Positions 7,823-16,323 of a DNA stretch of 44,469 bases are shown piece by piece. The position numbers were made by a program, and so were the translations under genes. Each line of letters opens with the position of its first letter. The first letter of the stretch is position 1. Below the pieces are notes generated by a model. That model was not told where the DNA came from. It made no database searches and saw only the letters and a list, made by a program, of their open reading frames with translations. The DNA lies in assembly GCA_023136265.1 (NCBI GenBank), contig JAGLRN010000015.1, positions 1 through 44,469 on the forward strand, written 5' to 3'. Source of the DNA: Thermoplasmata archaeon (GTDB lineage: Archaea > Thermoplasmatota > Thermoplasmata > RBG-16-68-12 > JAGMCJ01).

Positions 7823-8764
7823 ATGACCGCAACAGACATCGAGGAGTTGCCAGGAGTAGGACCTGCAACCGCCGACAAATTGAGGGATGCCGGATACACC
7901 GATCTCATGGCGATTGCCGTTACGGCGCCTCAGGCACTCGCAGACGCCGTCGAAGTCGGAGCGAGTACGGCTCAGAAGATTATCGCGGCCGCTAGGGAGG
8001 CCGCGGACATTGGCGGATTCGAGACGGGAGAGGCACTGCTGGAGAAGCGTAAGAAGGTAGGAAAACTGACATCTGGGGCGAAAGCCCTGAACGAGCTTCT
8101 TGGCGGGGGATTCGAGACGCAGGCCATAAGCGAGCTTTTCGGTGAGTTCGGGAGCGGTAAGACACAGATTGCACATCAGCTCGCGGTGAACGTGACCCTC
8201 CCGGTCGACCAGGGAGGACTCGACGGCGGGACGATTTGGATCGATAGCGAGAACACGTTTAGGCCGGAGAGGATATCACAAATGGCGACCGGTCTAGAAC
8301 TGGATCCAGACGAAACGCTCAAGACCATACATGTTGCTCGAGCTTTTAATTCCCATCACCAGATGCTTCTTGCAGAGAAGGCTATGGAGGTTGCCAAGGA
8401 ATACAGCGCTAGGCTTCTCGTGGTCGATTCCATGACCGCGCATTTCAGAGCGGAGTACATAGGAAGGGGAGCTCTCGCTGAAAGGCAGCAGCTTCTCAAC
8501 AAGCACATGCACGGTCTTCTGAGGTTTGGGGACGCCTTCAACGCCGCGGTTTGTGTGACGAACCAGGTCATGGCAAAGCCGGATGCCTTCTTTGGCGACC
8601 CGACCCGCCCGATTGGCGGCCACATCGTGGGGCACACCGCCACCTTCAGGTTATACCTCAGGAAAAGCAAAGGCGGGAAACGCATCGCGAGGCTCGTGGA
8701 CTCTCCAAACCTTCCAGAGGGCGAAGCCGTCTTCCTTGTTGATGCAAACGGGGTATCTGACTGA
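7823..8764 (+). CDS. radA: DNA repair and recombination recombinase RadA
   Basis: Archaeal Rad51/RecA homologue: forms ATP-dependent filaments on single-stranded DNA and drives strand exchange. Residues 1-60 are the helix-hairpin-helix domain ([13 protein letters not shown]). The ATPase core has Walker A GEFGSGKT at 107-114, Walker B LLVVDS near 195, loop regions with RGALAERQQ, and the C-terminal [17 protein letters not shown] segment. The 313-residue length is normal and no intein is present. A GGTGGTGA ribosome site sits four bases before ATG 7823. The following MBL-fold gene starts 40 bases later but has its own TATA-like box, so they are not necessarily one operon. Confidence 0.97.
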   Translation: MTATDIEELPGVGPATADKLRDAGYTDLMAIAVTAPQALADAVEVGASTAQKIIAAAREAADIGGFETGEALLEKRKKVGKLTSGAKALNELLGGGFETQAISELFGEFGSGKTQIAHQLAVNVTLPVDQGGLDGGTIWIDSENTFRPERISQMATGLELDPDETLKTIHVARAFNSHHQMLLAEKAMEVAKEYSARLLVVDSMTAHFRAEYIGRGALAERQQLLNKHMHGLLRFGDAFNAAVCVTNQVMAKPDAFFGDPTRPIGGHIVGHTATFRLYLRKSKGGKRIARLVDSPNLPEGEAVFLVDANGVSD

Positions 8765-8772
8765 GGAAACCC

Positions 8773-8780
8773 TTAATATC
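8773..8780 (+). promoter_or_regulatory. TATA-like box for the MBL-fold gene
   Basis: TTAATATC, centred about 28 bases upstream of ATG 8805, inside the 40-base gap after radA. It argues for a separate leaderless transcript. Confidence 0.45.
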
Positions 8781-8804
8781 GAACCCGCCCTACTGCAACT
8801 CCTT

Positions 8805-9458
8805 ATGGAAGTGCGGCTCATCGTGGACCCAGCGTACGATGCGAACATGTACCTAGTGATGTCTGGGACATCAGTTCTCATTGACACTGGCACAGGCCTC
8901 CAGTCGGAGGAGTGTGTCAAATTGTTGTCGGAGTTCATCGATCCGAAGGACATCGACAGGATAATCCTCACGCACAGGCACATCGACCATGTGGGAGGAG
9001 CCAAAGCACTCTCAGAAGCCTGCGACGCAACTCTCTACGCCTCAGAGGACGAGGCCCCCTCTCTCAGGTCAGGTGACCAGGCGACGACGGCAGCTCGAAT
9101 GTTCGGGAAGAACCTGGACAAACTCGATGTGGAGTCCATCGGATATGGCAACGCCATCGAGATCGGGGCAGAGGAGCTGAGGGTCATACACACACCAGGC
9201 CATACGAAAGGGAGCATAAGCCTCTATGAGGAGGGCACGAAATCTCTCTTGTGCGGAGATACAGTGTTCGCGTACGGAGGGGTCGGCAGATGGGATTTCC
9301 CGACCGGAAACCTCCAGGAGCTGGTCGAATCGGTCAAAGGCCTCACAGAGATTCCAATTGAGAACCTCTATCCCGGCCACGGTCCGGCAGTGAAGGGCAA
9401 TGCCCACAAACATATCCAAGCCAGCTACAGGAGCTTGAAGGTTTACAGACTCGTTTGA
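8805..9458 (+). CDS. Metallo-beta-lactamase-fold hydrolase (glyoxalase II-like)
   Basis: This 217-residue protein has the zinc-binding motifs of the superfamily in order: HRHIDH near residue 51, a further His in HTPGHTKGSISLY near 130, Asp in CGDTVFAYGGVGRWDFPTGN near 150, and the last His in YPGHGP near 193. The GRWDF-GN stretch resembles hydroxyacylglutathione hydrolase-like proteins, so a thioester or similar hydrolase is plausible; the real substrate is unknown. ATG 8805 is chosen because the family fold begins there and a promoter box precedes it; a longer frame would run back into radA. It leads a run with sua5 and map (gaps 9 and -8 bases), probably one operon. Confidence 0.85.
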   Translation: MEVRLIVDPAYDANMYLVMSGTSVLIDTGTGLQSEECVKLLSEFIDPKDIDRIILTHRHIDHVGGAKALSEACDATLYASEDEAPSLRSGDQATTAARMFGKNLDKLDVESIGYGNAIEIGAEELRVIHTPGHTKGSISLYEEGTKSLLCGDTVFAYGGVGRWDFPTGNLQELVESVKGLTEIPIENLYPGHGPAVKGNAHKHIQASYRSLKVYRLV

Positions 9459-9467
9459 GGGACACAG

Positions 9468-10094
9468 ATGAAGCTGCTCAAGTGCAAGAAGCCTGAAGGG
9501 GCCCTAGCGGATGGGGACTTCGAGCTAGTCAAACTCGCGCTGGAGGAAGGCGAATTGGTCGTTTTCCCGACAGAGACCCTCTACGGTCTGGGCGGTGATC
9601 CTGAGAACGAGAAAGCCGTCAAGAGGATCTACGATCTCAAGGGCAGGCCAAGGAGCGATCCGCTCCCTGTTGCCGTGAGCTCACTAGAGGAGATGGAGAA
9701 GATCGCGGAGGTCGGTGGACTCGCCCGAACCCTGGTCGATGAGTTCCTGCCCGGTCCGCTGACTCTTGTCCTGAAGAAGAGGAGGGCCACATCCTTCAGG
9801 ATGATTTCCAGGAGCGACACGATCGGGATCAGGATTCCGTTCCAGCCCCTCGTTGTTGAGCTTGCAGAGGAGTTTGGTCCGATCACAGCCACAAGCGCGA
9901 ATCTCCACGGCGGTGAGAACCCCACATCCGTTGAGGGGGCGATGGACCAGCTGGGAACCAAGGTCGACTACTACATTGACGGAGGCAGGACTCCGCTCGG
10001 GGTTCCATCCACGATAGTGGACCTCTCGCGGAATGAGATAAGGATATTAAGAGTGGGCGCGATTCCAGAGGAGAGGATAGAGTCCCATGGATGA
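9468..10094 (+). CDS. Threonylcarbamoyl-AMP synthase (Sua5/YrdC/TsaC)
   Basis: Makes threonylcarbamoyl-AMP from threonine, bicarbonate and ATP, the first step of the t6A modification at tRNA position 37. At 208 residues it is a single YrdC domain without the C-terminal Sua5 domain. Motifs: VVFPTETLYGLGGD near 28, the KGRPRSDPLPV nucleotide site near 55, LPGPLTLVLK near 90, and the TSANLHGGENPT segment near 146. The gene begins nine bases after the MBL-fold gene and its last eight bases overlap map, so the three are probably co-transcribed. With trm5 in this window, two enzymes acting at tRNA position 37 are near each other. Confidence 0.92.
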   Translation: MKLLKCKKPEGALADGDFELVKLALEEGELVVFPTETLYGLGGDPENEKAVKRIYDLKGRPRSDPLPVAVSSLEEMEKIAEVGGLARTLVDEFLPGPLTLVLKKRRATSFRMISRSDTIGIRIPFQPLVVELAEEFGPITATSANLHGGENPTSVEGAMDQLGTKVDYYIDGGRTPLGVPSTIVDLSRNEIRILRVGAIPEERIESHG

Positions 10095-10989
10095 TGAGGT
10101 TTTGGAGGCCTATTACACCGCGGGAAGAATCGCAGGTGAGGCCAGAACCTACGGAGCCAGCCTTGTCAGGGAAGGGTCGACCTACCTCGAGGTGGCCGAG
10201 AAAACGGAAGAACTCATCAAGAAGAGGGGAGGCGTCCCCGCGTTCCCGGTCAACATCGCCATCAATGACGTGGCCGCACACTTCACACCACATCACAGCT
10301 CCAAGGAGACATTCACCAGAGGGGACATCGTCAAGGTGGATGTGGGAGTCCACGTGGACGGGTACATCGGCGACACGGCCACAACAGTGGAGGTCGGCAC
10401 GCTGAACTGGACGGACCTGATACGAGCTTCCGAACACGCTCTCCAGACGGCGATCGAGCTGCTCAAGCCCAACGTCCAGATGAGGATGATCGGGGGAGCT
10501 ATCGAGAGGGCGGTCGACTCGGTCGGGTACAAGTCCATCTCGAACCTCACCGGTCACAGCATGCAGCAGTTCTCTCTGCACGCTGGAAAGAGCGTCCCGA
10601 ACGTACTGGATACCGATAGTGCCACGGCGAAAGAAGGGGACGTTCTGGCGATTGAGCCCTTTGCCACCAACGGGGCAGGAAAGGTCACGGGCAAGAAGGG
10701 AGGGAACATCTACAGGCTTCTCCGCGCGAGGGAACTGAAGAACATAGCGCTGACAACCCTGCTCCGCTCAATCGAGGACAGCTTCCTGACACTGCCCTTC
10801 GCCGAGCGCTGGTGTCTGCAGTTCGACGACAAGGCCTCGCGCAGGATCGGAAAGCTCATCAGACTCGGAGCTCTGTATTCCTATCCCATTCTCAGGGACG
10901 GTGGCGGCGGAATGGTGTCCCAAGCCGAACACACGGTCATAGTCACGGACTCTGGGTGCGAGATCATAACCAGCCCAAAAAGTTTATAA
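10087..10989 (+). CDS. map: Methionine aminopeptidase, type II
   Basis: Removes the initiator methionine from nascent proteins. The pita-bread fold is evident with the five metal ligands: Asp in VKVDVGVHVDGY near 80, Asp in IGDTATTVE near 93, His in LTGHSMQQF near 156, Glu in AIEPFATNG near 190, and the final Glu in QAEHTVIV near 282. The long insertion between the last two Glu-containing motifs marks the type II (archaeal/eukaryotic) class, and 300 residues fits. ATG 10087 overlaps the end of the sua5 gene in a different frame, which suggests translational coupling. Confidence 0.95.
   Translation: MDDEVLEAYYTAGRIAGEARTYGASLVREGSTYLEVAEKTEELIKKRGGVPAFPVNIAINDVAAHFTPHHSSKETFTRGDIVKVDVGVHVDGYIGDTATTVEVGTLNWTDLIRASEHALQTAIELLKPNVQMRMIGGAIERAVDSVGYKSISNLTGHSMQQFSLHAGKSVPNVLDTDSATAKEGDVLAIEPFATNGAGKVTGKKGGNIYRLLRARELKNIALTTLLRSIEDSFLTLPFAERWCLQFDDKASRRIGKLIRLGALYSYPILRDGGGGMVSQAEHTVIVTDSGCEIITSPKSL
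10982..10989 (+). promoter_or_regulatory. TATA box of the DUF211 gene
   Basis: TTTATAAT overlaps the map stop region. It predicts a start near 11012, leaving a short leader before the GTG at 11029. A weaker TGTTATAG at 11000-11007 would give a leaderless start. Confidence 0.5.
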
Positions 10990-11028
10990 TCCCTCGCCCG
11001 TGTTATAGCTATTGGCAGGGAACACACA

Positions 11029-11319
11029 GTGAGCGAAATAAAACGATTGGTTCTCGACGTTCTGAAGCCTCACACCCCTTCTATTGTGGAGCTTTCCAGG
11101 AAGCTTGGGAAGCTCGTGGGAGTTCTTGGAGTGAACTGCTCGGTCAACGAGGTCGACAAAGATACCGAGAGCATCAAGATAACCATCGAAGGACACTCCA
11201 TAAACTTCGACAAGGTGACTGGCACCATCGAGGCGATGGGGGCCGTCATCCACTCCGTTGACAGCGTTTCGGCGGGAAAGAAGATAGTGGAAGAGGTCGA
11301 AACGCCTCAGGACCGCTGA
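11029..11319 (+). CDS. DUF211 family protein
   Basis: This 96-residue protein matches the small archaeal DUF211 family: it opens with KRLVLDVLKPH, then ELSRKLGKL, GVNCSVNEVD, IKITIEGHSINFD and the EAMGAVIHSVDSVSAGKK close. The family folds as a ferredoxin-like alpha/beta sandwich that oligomerises; its role is unknown. The start is GTG 11029, since no ATG lies upstream in frame before the promoter. It is on the same strand as map but with its own TATA box, and its last 13 bases overlap the convergent SRP19 gene. Confidence 0.85.
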   Translation: MSEIKRLVLDVLKPHTPSIVELSRKLGKLVGVLGVNCSVNEVDKDTESIKITIEGHSINFDKVTGTIEAMGAVIHSVDSVSAGKKIVEEVETPQDR

Positions 11320-11594
11320 TCCTTCAGTCGGGAAGCTATCTGCATAACGATGTCCGATTTGGAAGTCGTCTTGGCCACAATCACACGGCCGTCCCCTCTC
11401 CAGGGCTCAGAAGGATGACTCTTCTCCGGCTCGATCTCAACGTAGTAGCCCAGATCCTTGGCTGCGCTCGCGATCGCCTCCACCGTCGGATCGGGTATGG
11501 CGAACTTCTTCGGGACCCTTCTGCCCTCCTTTCTGGTCTTGGCCCTGTCGAAGTAGCAGGGCCAAAGAATAATCAGGTCCTTTTTCCGAGGCAT
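11307..11594 (-). CDS. srp19: Signal recognition particle 19 kDa protein
   Basis: Binds the tips of SRP RNA helices 6 and 8 so that SRP54 can assemble, an essential step in membrane targeting. The 95-residue chain shows the family features: ILWPCYFDRAKTRKEGRRVPK near the start, AIPDPTVEAIASAAKDLGY in the middle and the C-terminal GRVIVAKTTSKSDIM-like segment. Length is normal for archaea. The gene follows S8e on the same strand with a 41-base gap. Its 3' end overlaps the DUF211 gene tail to tail. Confidence 0.93.
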   Translation of the reverse strand: MPRKKDLIILWPCYFDRAKTRKEGRRVPKKFAIPDPTVEAIASAAKDLGYYVEIEPEKSHPSEPWRGDGRVIVAKTTSKSDIVMQIASRLKDQRS

Positions 11595-11635
11595 CGTCGC
11601 ACGTATCCCTTGCAGGACAAAAAAGCCTTTCCGTT

Positions 11636-12016
11636 CTATTCAGTGAGAACGGCGTTGACCACGCCGTGCTGACCGGGGCGGGAAGTCACTCTCGCCGTGC
11701 CCAGCTCCGTCTCTATCGTCGCACCCTTCGTGATGATGTTCCTCTGCACGAAGTGGGGATTGGCGGGATTGCTCTTCACGGTGAGGATCTTTGTCTTCTT
11801 CGTAGTCTTCTTTTTCGGGTCCAGAACGTTAGCCCACTCGGCCCTCAGCAGCCTGACCTTCTGACTGTGTCCTCTGGTCCTGTACAGCTTGACCCTGTGC
11901 TCCCCTGTGGAAGCATACTGCTGTTCCCTGCCTATCTCGAACTTCCTCTTCTTGCGGGATCGGCGCAGTCTTCCGCCCGAGGACTTCCTTCTGGATTTTC
12001 CTTGCCAAAGAGCCAT
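11636..12016 (-). CDS. rps8e: Ribosomal protein S8e
   Basis: Small-subunit ribosomal protein shared by archaea and eukaryotes. The 126 residues begin [31 protein letters not shown], abbreviated here by its hallmark WQG, SGGR and KRKFEIGR elements. They are followed by [18 protein letters not shown] and an end with [17 protein letters not shown] and [13 protein letters not shown]. Highly basic as expected. A TATA box at 12051-12058 predicts a leader of about 12 bases before ATG 12016. SRP19 downstream may be co-transcribed, tying translation and protein targeting. Confidence 0.95.
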   Translation of the reverse strand: MALWQGKSRRKSSGGRLRRSRKKRKFEIGREQQYASTGEHRVKLYRTRGHSQKVRLLRAEWANVLDPKKKTTKKTKILTVKSNPANPHFVQRNIITKGATIETELGTARVTSRPGQHGVVNAVLTE

Positions 12017-12050
12017 GTTCTCACTGGGACCTGCACCATTGACGGTACTC

Positions 12051-12058
12051 TATAAAAA
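12051..12058 (-). promoter_or_regulatory. TATA box of rps8e
   Basis: TTTTTATA on the minus strand; a start about 26 bases on would be near 12028, 12 bases before the ATG. Confidence 0.6.
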
Positions 12059-12097
12059 CATTGCGAAGGTCCAGTTGCCTGCCTGGTGACAGCGCAG

Positions 12098-12748
12098 TCA
12101 CTCCTTTAGAAGGACTTCCCTGGTCTCAGTGTCGATCATCGCATACCTACCGAACATCCCGCCGCCGGGATTGATGTAGACAGTCGCCTCCCTATGTATC
12201 CCAGGGTTCTCGTGCAGATGACCGAAGATCGAGAAGATCGGCGAGAATTCCTCCACGATCTCTCTGATGGCTATGCTTCCAACGGAACCCCGTCCTGGCA
12301 CGACATCTAGGTGTCCCCTGGGCGCGTCATGCGTCACGAGAATGACGCCTGGCCCCATCAACGGAGTGAGCGCTGACCTGATCTCATCCTCCGAAACCTC
12401 GAACGGGGTGTGGAACGGCGTCGGGCTCGAACCGCCCAGTCCGACGAAGGTGCAGTCATCTACTTCGACCCTCCTTGCGTGAAGAGAGACGCCCAGGGCC
12501 TTCAGTAGGGACGTCGTCTCCAGAGGGTCGCAGTTTCCCGGGATGGCCAGGACTCTGCCCTGAAGCCCCTCCAGAAAGGACCTCGCCCAAGCCAAGGGCC
12601 CGAAATGAGTGATATCTCCACACACGAGAGTCAGGTCTGGCTCTTGGGAGAGAATGGCTTCGCGAATCGTCCTCGCCCCTTGGTTTGAGGAGTGAAGATC
12701 AGATGCTACCAGTATTCTCACTCCGCCACTTCCCTCAGACGATTCCAA
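12098..12748 (-). CDS. Calcineurin-like metallophosphoesterase
   Basis: The 216-residue protein has all metal-binding motifs of the superfamily: D-x-H in ASDLHSS near 16, GD in VCGDITHFG near 43, GNCD near 72, H in VTHDAP near 138 and GHLHE near 177. The layout resembles YfcE/MJ0936-type phosphodiesterases, but the substrate is unknown. The start overlaps the end of the presenilin-like gene by 14 bases, so a coupled operon aIF2-beta / protease / phosphoesterase is likely. A GTG start at 12721, just before the first conserved strand, is an alternative. Confidence 0.88.
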   Translation of the reverse strand: MESSEGSGGVRILVASDLHSSNQGARTIREAILSQEPDLTLVCGDITHFGPLAWARSFLEGLQGRVLAIPGNCDPLETTSLLKALGVSLHARRVEVDDCTFVGLGGSSPTPFHTPFEVSEDEIRSALTPLMGPGVILVTHDAPRGHLDVVPGRGSVGSIAIREIVEEFSPIFSIFGHLHENPGIHREATVYINPGGGMFGRYAMIDTETREVLLKE

Positions 12749-13676
12749 AGATCAGGTCGCCATAGAAGACGATGTACGAAATCAGGAACCCTAGTATGGC
12801 TCCCGCATTCAGAAGCGGAAGACCCGCCTGCGGATTCCCCCTCAGCACGAACCTCATCAGTATCGAGAAGCCTATCACAACCCCAATCATCGTGAATATG
12901 GCGACCAGAATCTGAGCGGGGAAACCGAGGAAGAGGTTGTCGGGTAGCCAGCGAAAGGCAGACACGACGAGGGCCCCGGGGATTATTATGTCCCCGAGCC
13001 CCATAAACATCGCTTCCCGCTTCTTCTTCTTTTTGATCTGGTCCTTGAGACCTTTCTCGGTCTTGTAGGAATAGGATTTCGATTTCGGTATGACGAGAAG
13101 TATGGGAAGATGTTGTTCCGTGACCGCATCAGCCAAAGTCACCATGTGCTTAGTCTTGTAGACGGAGATGGCATCGTACACCGCAAGCGCGACAAGCAGG
13201 ATAATTGCCGGTAGTATCGCGAAGGATATCCCAATTATGGCCGTCACACCCGCCGCAACAGTGATTCCTACGCCATCGACGACATACCACTCCGGATTCT
13301 TGAAAGAGACGAACGTTACGGTCGCAGCGATTGCGACCGAGATAACCATGGAGGCCAAATCAGCAGTCGCAGGTTCAAAGGCCACGAGCAAGAGATAGTA
13401 CAGAGGAACGGAAAGGACGAATATCATGGTGAGGAAGATCGCCAGTAGCACGAAAAGTCGGATGAACCCTTTCCTTCCCATCTTGATCGCAAAAAGGATG
13501 AGACCCGTGAACGCCAAGATAAGGAATACGTAGAGAATGGGGTTGACCGGGTCCTCGGGATTCGGGAAGGCCTCATACCCGCTTGCCGTGAAAGGGATCG
13601 CAAGGAGAACTGCCAGTGATTGGGTGACGACTAAGAGACAACCCATTGCGACGACGGCAGGGACTTCCTCTTTCAT
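12735..13676 (-). CDS. Presenilin-like intramembrane aspartyl protease
   Basis: A 313-residue polytopic membrane protein with about nine hydrophobic segments. It carries the three presenilin/signal-peptide-peptidase signatures in order: YD in LAVYDAISVYKTKHM (Asp 168), GLGD in FMGLGDIIIPG (Asp 229), and a PxL-type motif GLPLLN (287-289; Pro-Leu-Leu rather than Pro-Ala-Leu). A lysine-rich cytoplasmic loop at 198-220 separates the two catalytic helices. The two Asp would cleave peptide bonds within the membrane, as in the archaeal homologues used for structures. It starts one base after the aIF2-beta stop, so the two are co-transcribed. Substrates are unknown. Confidence 0.88.
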   Translation of the reverse strand: MKEEVPAVVAMGCLLVVTQSLAVLLAIPFTASGYEAFPNPEDPVNPILYVFLILAFTGLILFAIKMGRKGFIRLFVLLAIFLTMIFVLSVPLYYLLLVAFEPATADLASMVISVAIAATVTFVSFKNPEWYVVDGVGITVAAGVTAIIGISFAILPAIILLVALAVYDAISVYKTKHMVTLADAVTEQHLPILLVIPKSKSYSYKTEKGLKDQIKKKKKREAMFMGLGDIIIPGALVVSAFRWLPDNLFLGFPAQILVAIFTMIGVVIGFSILMRFVLRGNPQAGLPLLNAGAILGFLISYIVFYGDLIFGIV

Positions 13677-13677
13677 C

Positions 13678-14298
13678 TCATTCCCTTGAGAGGGTGGCGA
13701 AGGCGATGTTCCCCGTGATCTTGTCTATCCTGATTTTGACGATCGAGCCCTTGGCGGTTCCTGGCACATAGATGATGTATTTGTCCTTCTTCGCGATTCC
13801 GTCTCCCTTCTTCCCTATGTCCTGAATCATGACCTCATAGACCTTGCCTTCCACAAGAGGTGCCTCTTCCTCCCTCGGGAGAATCCTTCCGAACTTGACC
13901 GGCCTGTGAGCACCGCAAGCGTCGCATTCTAGGAGCGTCACGCGCCCCTCCTTGACGAGTTTCGTGTCAGGGCGCTGGCACTCCGAGCATAGGACGAAGG
14001 TCTCGATGTAACCCTTCAGGCGCTTCTCAATCTGGATCCCCGGAACCCTTCCCTTGAATACGACCCTCTTCCCGTCGATTATTCCGGCCGTACCGAGTTC
14101 CCTGAGAAGGTAGACGAGTATCTGCGATGGCTCCCGGTTTATGGCATTGGCTATCTCCTCAAAATTCCTGAAAACGGTGGTCTTCCCCTCAATGAACACC
14201 TCGACACCAGGGACTCTGAACCTCTCGCGTGTGATTATTCTCTCGGGCAGACTCTCTCTTGCCCTCTTCAGTAGTGCTTCGTAGTCTAGCTCTGCCAT
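13678..14298 (-). CDS. Translation initiation factor aIF2 subunit beta with C-terminal TRAM domain
   Basis: Beta subunit of the heterotrimer that brings initiator Met-tRNA to the ribosome. Residues 1-140 are the aIF2-beta/aIF5 fold: basic N-terminal helix, RFRVPGVEVFIEGKTTVFRNF core, the EPSQILVYLLRELGTAG helix, then a C4 zinc ribbon (CSEC near 103, CDAC near 124). Residues about 143-206 are a TRAM domain, with KGDGIAKKDKYIIYVPG and the G-x-V-K-I-I/R-x-x-I strand, an RNA-binding module. This fusion is known in some euryarchaeal lineages; the classic subunit is about 140 residues. First gene of a three-gene minus-strand operon. Confidence 0.93.
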   Translation of the reverse strand: MAELDYEALLKRARESLPERIITRERFRVPGVEVFIEGKTTVFRNFEEIANAINREPSQILVYLLRELGTAGIIDGKRVVFKGRVPGIQIEKRLKGYIETFVLCSECQRPDTKLVKEGRVTLLECDACGAHRPVKFGRILPREEEAPLVEGKVYEVMIQDIGKKGDGIAKKDKYIIYVPGTAKGSIVKIRIDKITGNIAFATLSRE

Positions 14299-14347
14299 TC
14301 AGTGACAAAAGAGTCAAGCCATCTAAAAAGCTTTGCTATCGGACCGC

Positions 14348-15949
14348 CTAACCCGTTTTCCGCTCAAGGGACGCCTGAACGAGTCCGTAGTGGAGCGGGG
14401 ACGGTCTGAGAGGTCTCGACTTGAACTCTGGATGGAATTGCGACGCAACGAAATAGGGATGGCCCGCGAGCTCCGCAATCTCCATTCTCCTACCGTCCAT
14501 CGACCGTCCCGTGTATTCCAGACCTTCCTTCTCAATCTTGCCTATGAAGTCAGGGTTTATCTCGAACCTGTGCCTGTGTCTCTCCTCTATCTTGGTCTTC
14601 CCGTAGAGTCTCTCGGCGGTCGAGCTCTCTCTGACGGCTATCTCGTGGGCACCGAGCCTCATAGTCGCGCCCATGTCCACGACCTCCTTCTGCTCTGGGA
14701 GCAGGTCCACGACTGGATAGGGAGTGTCATTGTCGAACTCTGAGCTGTTCGCGCGTTCCAGGCCAAGGACATGCCTCGAGAACTCTACAGTCGCCAGCTG
14801 GAAACCGAGGCACACACCCAAGAAGGGAACGTCATTCTCCCTCGCAAACCGAATCGCGCTGATTTTCCCCTCTATTCCTCTGTCGCCGAAACCGCCTGGG
14901 ACCAGTATGCCATCTGCTTTGTGGAGCAGGTCCTTTGGCCCGCCCGCCTCCAGGTCTTCGCTTTCCACCCACAGGATGTTCACTTTGGCCTTGGCCTTGG
15001 CTCCCGCGTGGTTCAGGGCCTCAACATGACTGACATACGAGTCCATCAGATGGGTGTACTTCCCGACAAGGGCGATGTTCACGGCATCCTTCGGGTTCAG
15101 CAGCCTGTCAAGATAGTCCTTCCATTCTGTGAGGTCCTCTTCAACCTTGTCAAGCTTGAATCTGTTCAGCACGAAGTCCGTAAGGCCCTGTCCTTCCAGA
15201 AGCAGTGGAACCTCGTAGATCGACCCAACATCATGGGCGCTGATGACCGCGTCACTGGGAACATCGCAGAAGAGCGATATCTTGTTCTTTATGGACCCCT
15301 CAAGTGGTCTCTCGGATCTGGTGACAATGAAGTCTGGCTTGATGCCTATCGCTCTCAGTTCTCTCACTGAGTGCTGCGTCGGCTTCGTCTTCTGCTCCTT
15401 CACAACTCCAAGAATCGGAACCAGAGTCGTGTGGATGAAAATGATGTTATCTCTCCCCACATCTCTTGAGAGCTGCCTGACCGCTTCGAGGAAGGGCATG
15501 GATTCTATATCACCGACAGTTCCGCCGAGCTCCACGAGTGTCACATCGACATCGCTATCCTCTCCCACCTGCACGATATCCCTCTTTATCTCATCGGTGA
15601 TGTGTGGAATAATCTGCACAGTGTTCCCGAGGTAGTCCCCTCTCCTCTCTTTCTCGATGACCGTTCTGTAGACCTTCCCAGTCGTTATGTTGTGATTGGT
15701 CGTGAGGCTGACGTCTATGAACCTCTCATAGTTCCCGAAATCCATGTCGACTTCGCTACCATCATCCAGGACGTAAACCTCACCGTGCTGGAATGGATTC
15801 ATCGTTCCGGCATCGCAGTTCAGGTATGGGTCGATTTTGATTGCCGTCACCCGAAGCTCTCGCGCTCTGAGAAGCATTCCGAGCGAGGAAGTTGTGATGC
15901 CCTTTCCAAGGCCGGACAAAACACCGCCCGTGACTATCACATATTTCAT
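14348..15949 (-). CDS. pyrG: CTP synthase
   Basis: Converts UTP to CTP with ATP and glutamine. From ATG 15949 it has 533 residues, standard for the family. The N-terminal synthetase domain starts [17 protein letters not shown] and includes the P-loop-like [29 protein letters not shown] and the [19 protein letters not shown] segments. The C-terminal class I glutamine amidotransferase domain has the nucleophile in LGVCLGFQ and the His/Glu pair in SQFHPEF. Earlier in-frame starts add 37 residues with no family similarity. A TTAAATTA-type box about 38 bases upstream may be its promoter. Ends 50 bases before the aIF2-beta start on the same strand. Confidence 0.96.
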   Translation of the reverse strand: MKYVIVTGGVLSGLGKGITTSSLGMLLRARELRVTAIKIDPYLNCDAGTMNPFQHGEVYVLDDGSEVDMDFGNYERFIDVSLTTNHNITTGKVYRTVIEKERRGDYLGNTVQIIPHITDEIKRDIVQVGEDSDVDVTLVELGGTVGDIESMPFLEAVRQLSRDVGRDNIIFIHTTLVPILGVVKEQKTKPTQHSVRELRAIGIKPDFIVTRSERPLEGSIKNKISLFCDVPSDAVISAHDVGSIYEVPLLLEGQGLTDFVLNRFKLDKVEEDLTEWKDYLDRLLNPKDAVNIALVGKYTHLMDSYVSHVEALNHAGAKAKAKVNILWVESEDLEAGGPKDLLHKADGILVPGGFGDRGIEGKISAIRFARENDVPFLGVCLGFQLATVEFSRHVLGLERANSSEFDNDTPYPVVDLLPEQKEVVDMGATMRLGAHEIAVRESSTAERLYGKTKIEERHRHRFEINPDFIGKIEKEGLEYTGRSMDGRRMEIAELAGHPYFVASQFHPEFKSRPLRPSPLHYGLVQASLERKTG

Positions 15950-16116
15950 GATTTCACGGGGCATAGACATGGTTTGGACGTAATTTAACCTTTGTTTTTG
16001 CTCCCAGTTGGGCGGGAACCCTCGATGGCACGTTCGACGAGTATCGGCACGACCACCCAACCCGTTGGCGAAAAGGAATAATAATCGAAACCAGATGGAC
16101 TCGGTGGAGGTATCAG

Positions 16117-16323
16117 ATGGGCTCGAAAAGAAGGAAGGATCTCATGAATCTTGCTAAGAAGATTCTTGAAGACATGGAGGATCATCAATTGTTTGGCTTC
16201 ATTCTCTCGCACGTGGGGAAGAAGGCGGTCCCGGAGATAGTCAAACTGTGGGGAGAACCCGCCACCCCGGAAACCGCAGTGAAGCCGAAAGAGAATCTCA
16301 TCGAGCTAATCAAAAGAGACTGA
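16117..16323 (+). CDS. Small hypothetical protein
   Basis: I do not recognise this 68-residue protein. It is mostly helical in appearance: a basic N-terminus (GSKRRKD), an amphipathic helix [14 protein letters not shown], a second helix [22 protein letters not shown], a Pro/Thr linker and a short C-terminal helix. There is no Cys and no clear membrane span. A strong ribosome site GGTGGAGGT directly precedes ATG 16117, and an A/T-rich element AATAATAAT lies near 16075, which supports a real gene. The last 18 bases overlap the convergent phosphopantothenate synthetase. Confidence 0.6.
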   Translation: MGSKRRKDLMNLAKKILEDMEDHQLFGFILSHVGKKAVPEIVKLWGEPATPETAVKPKENLIELIKRD

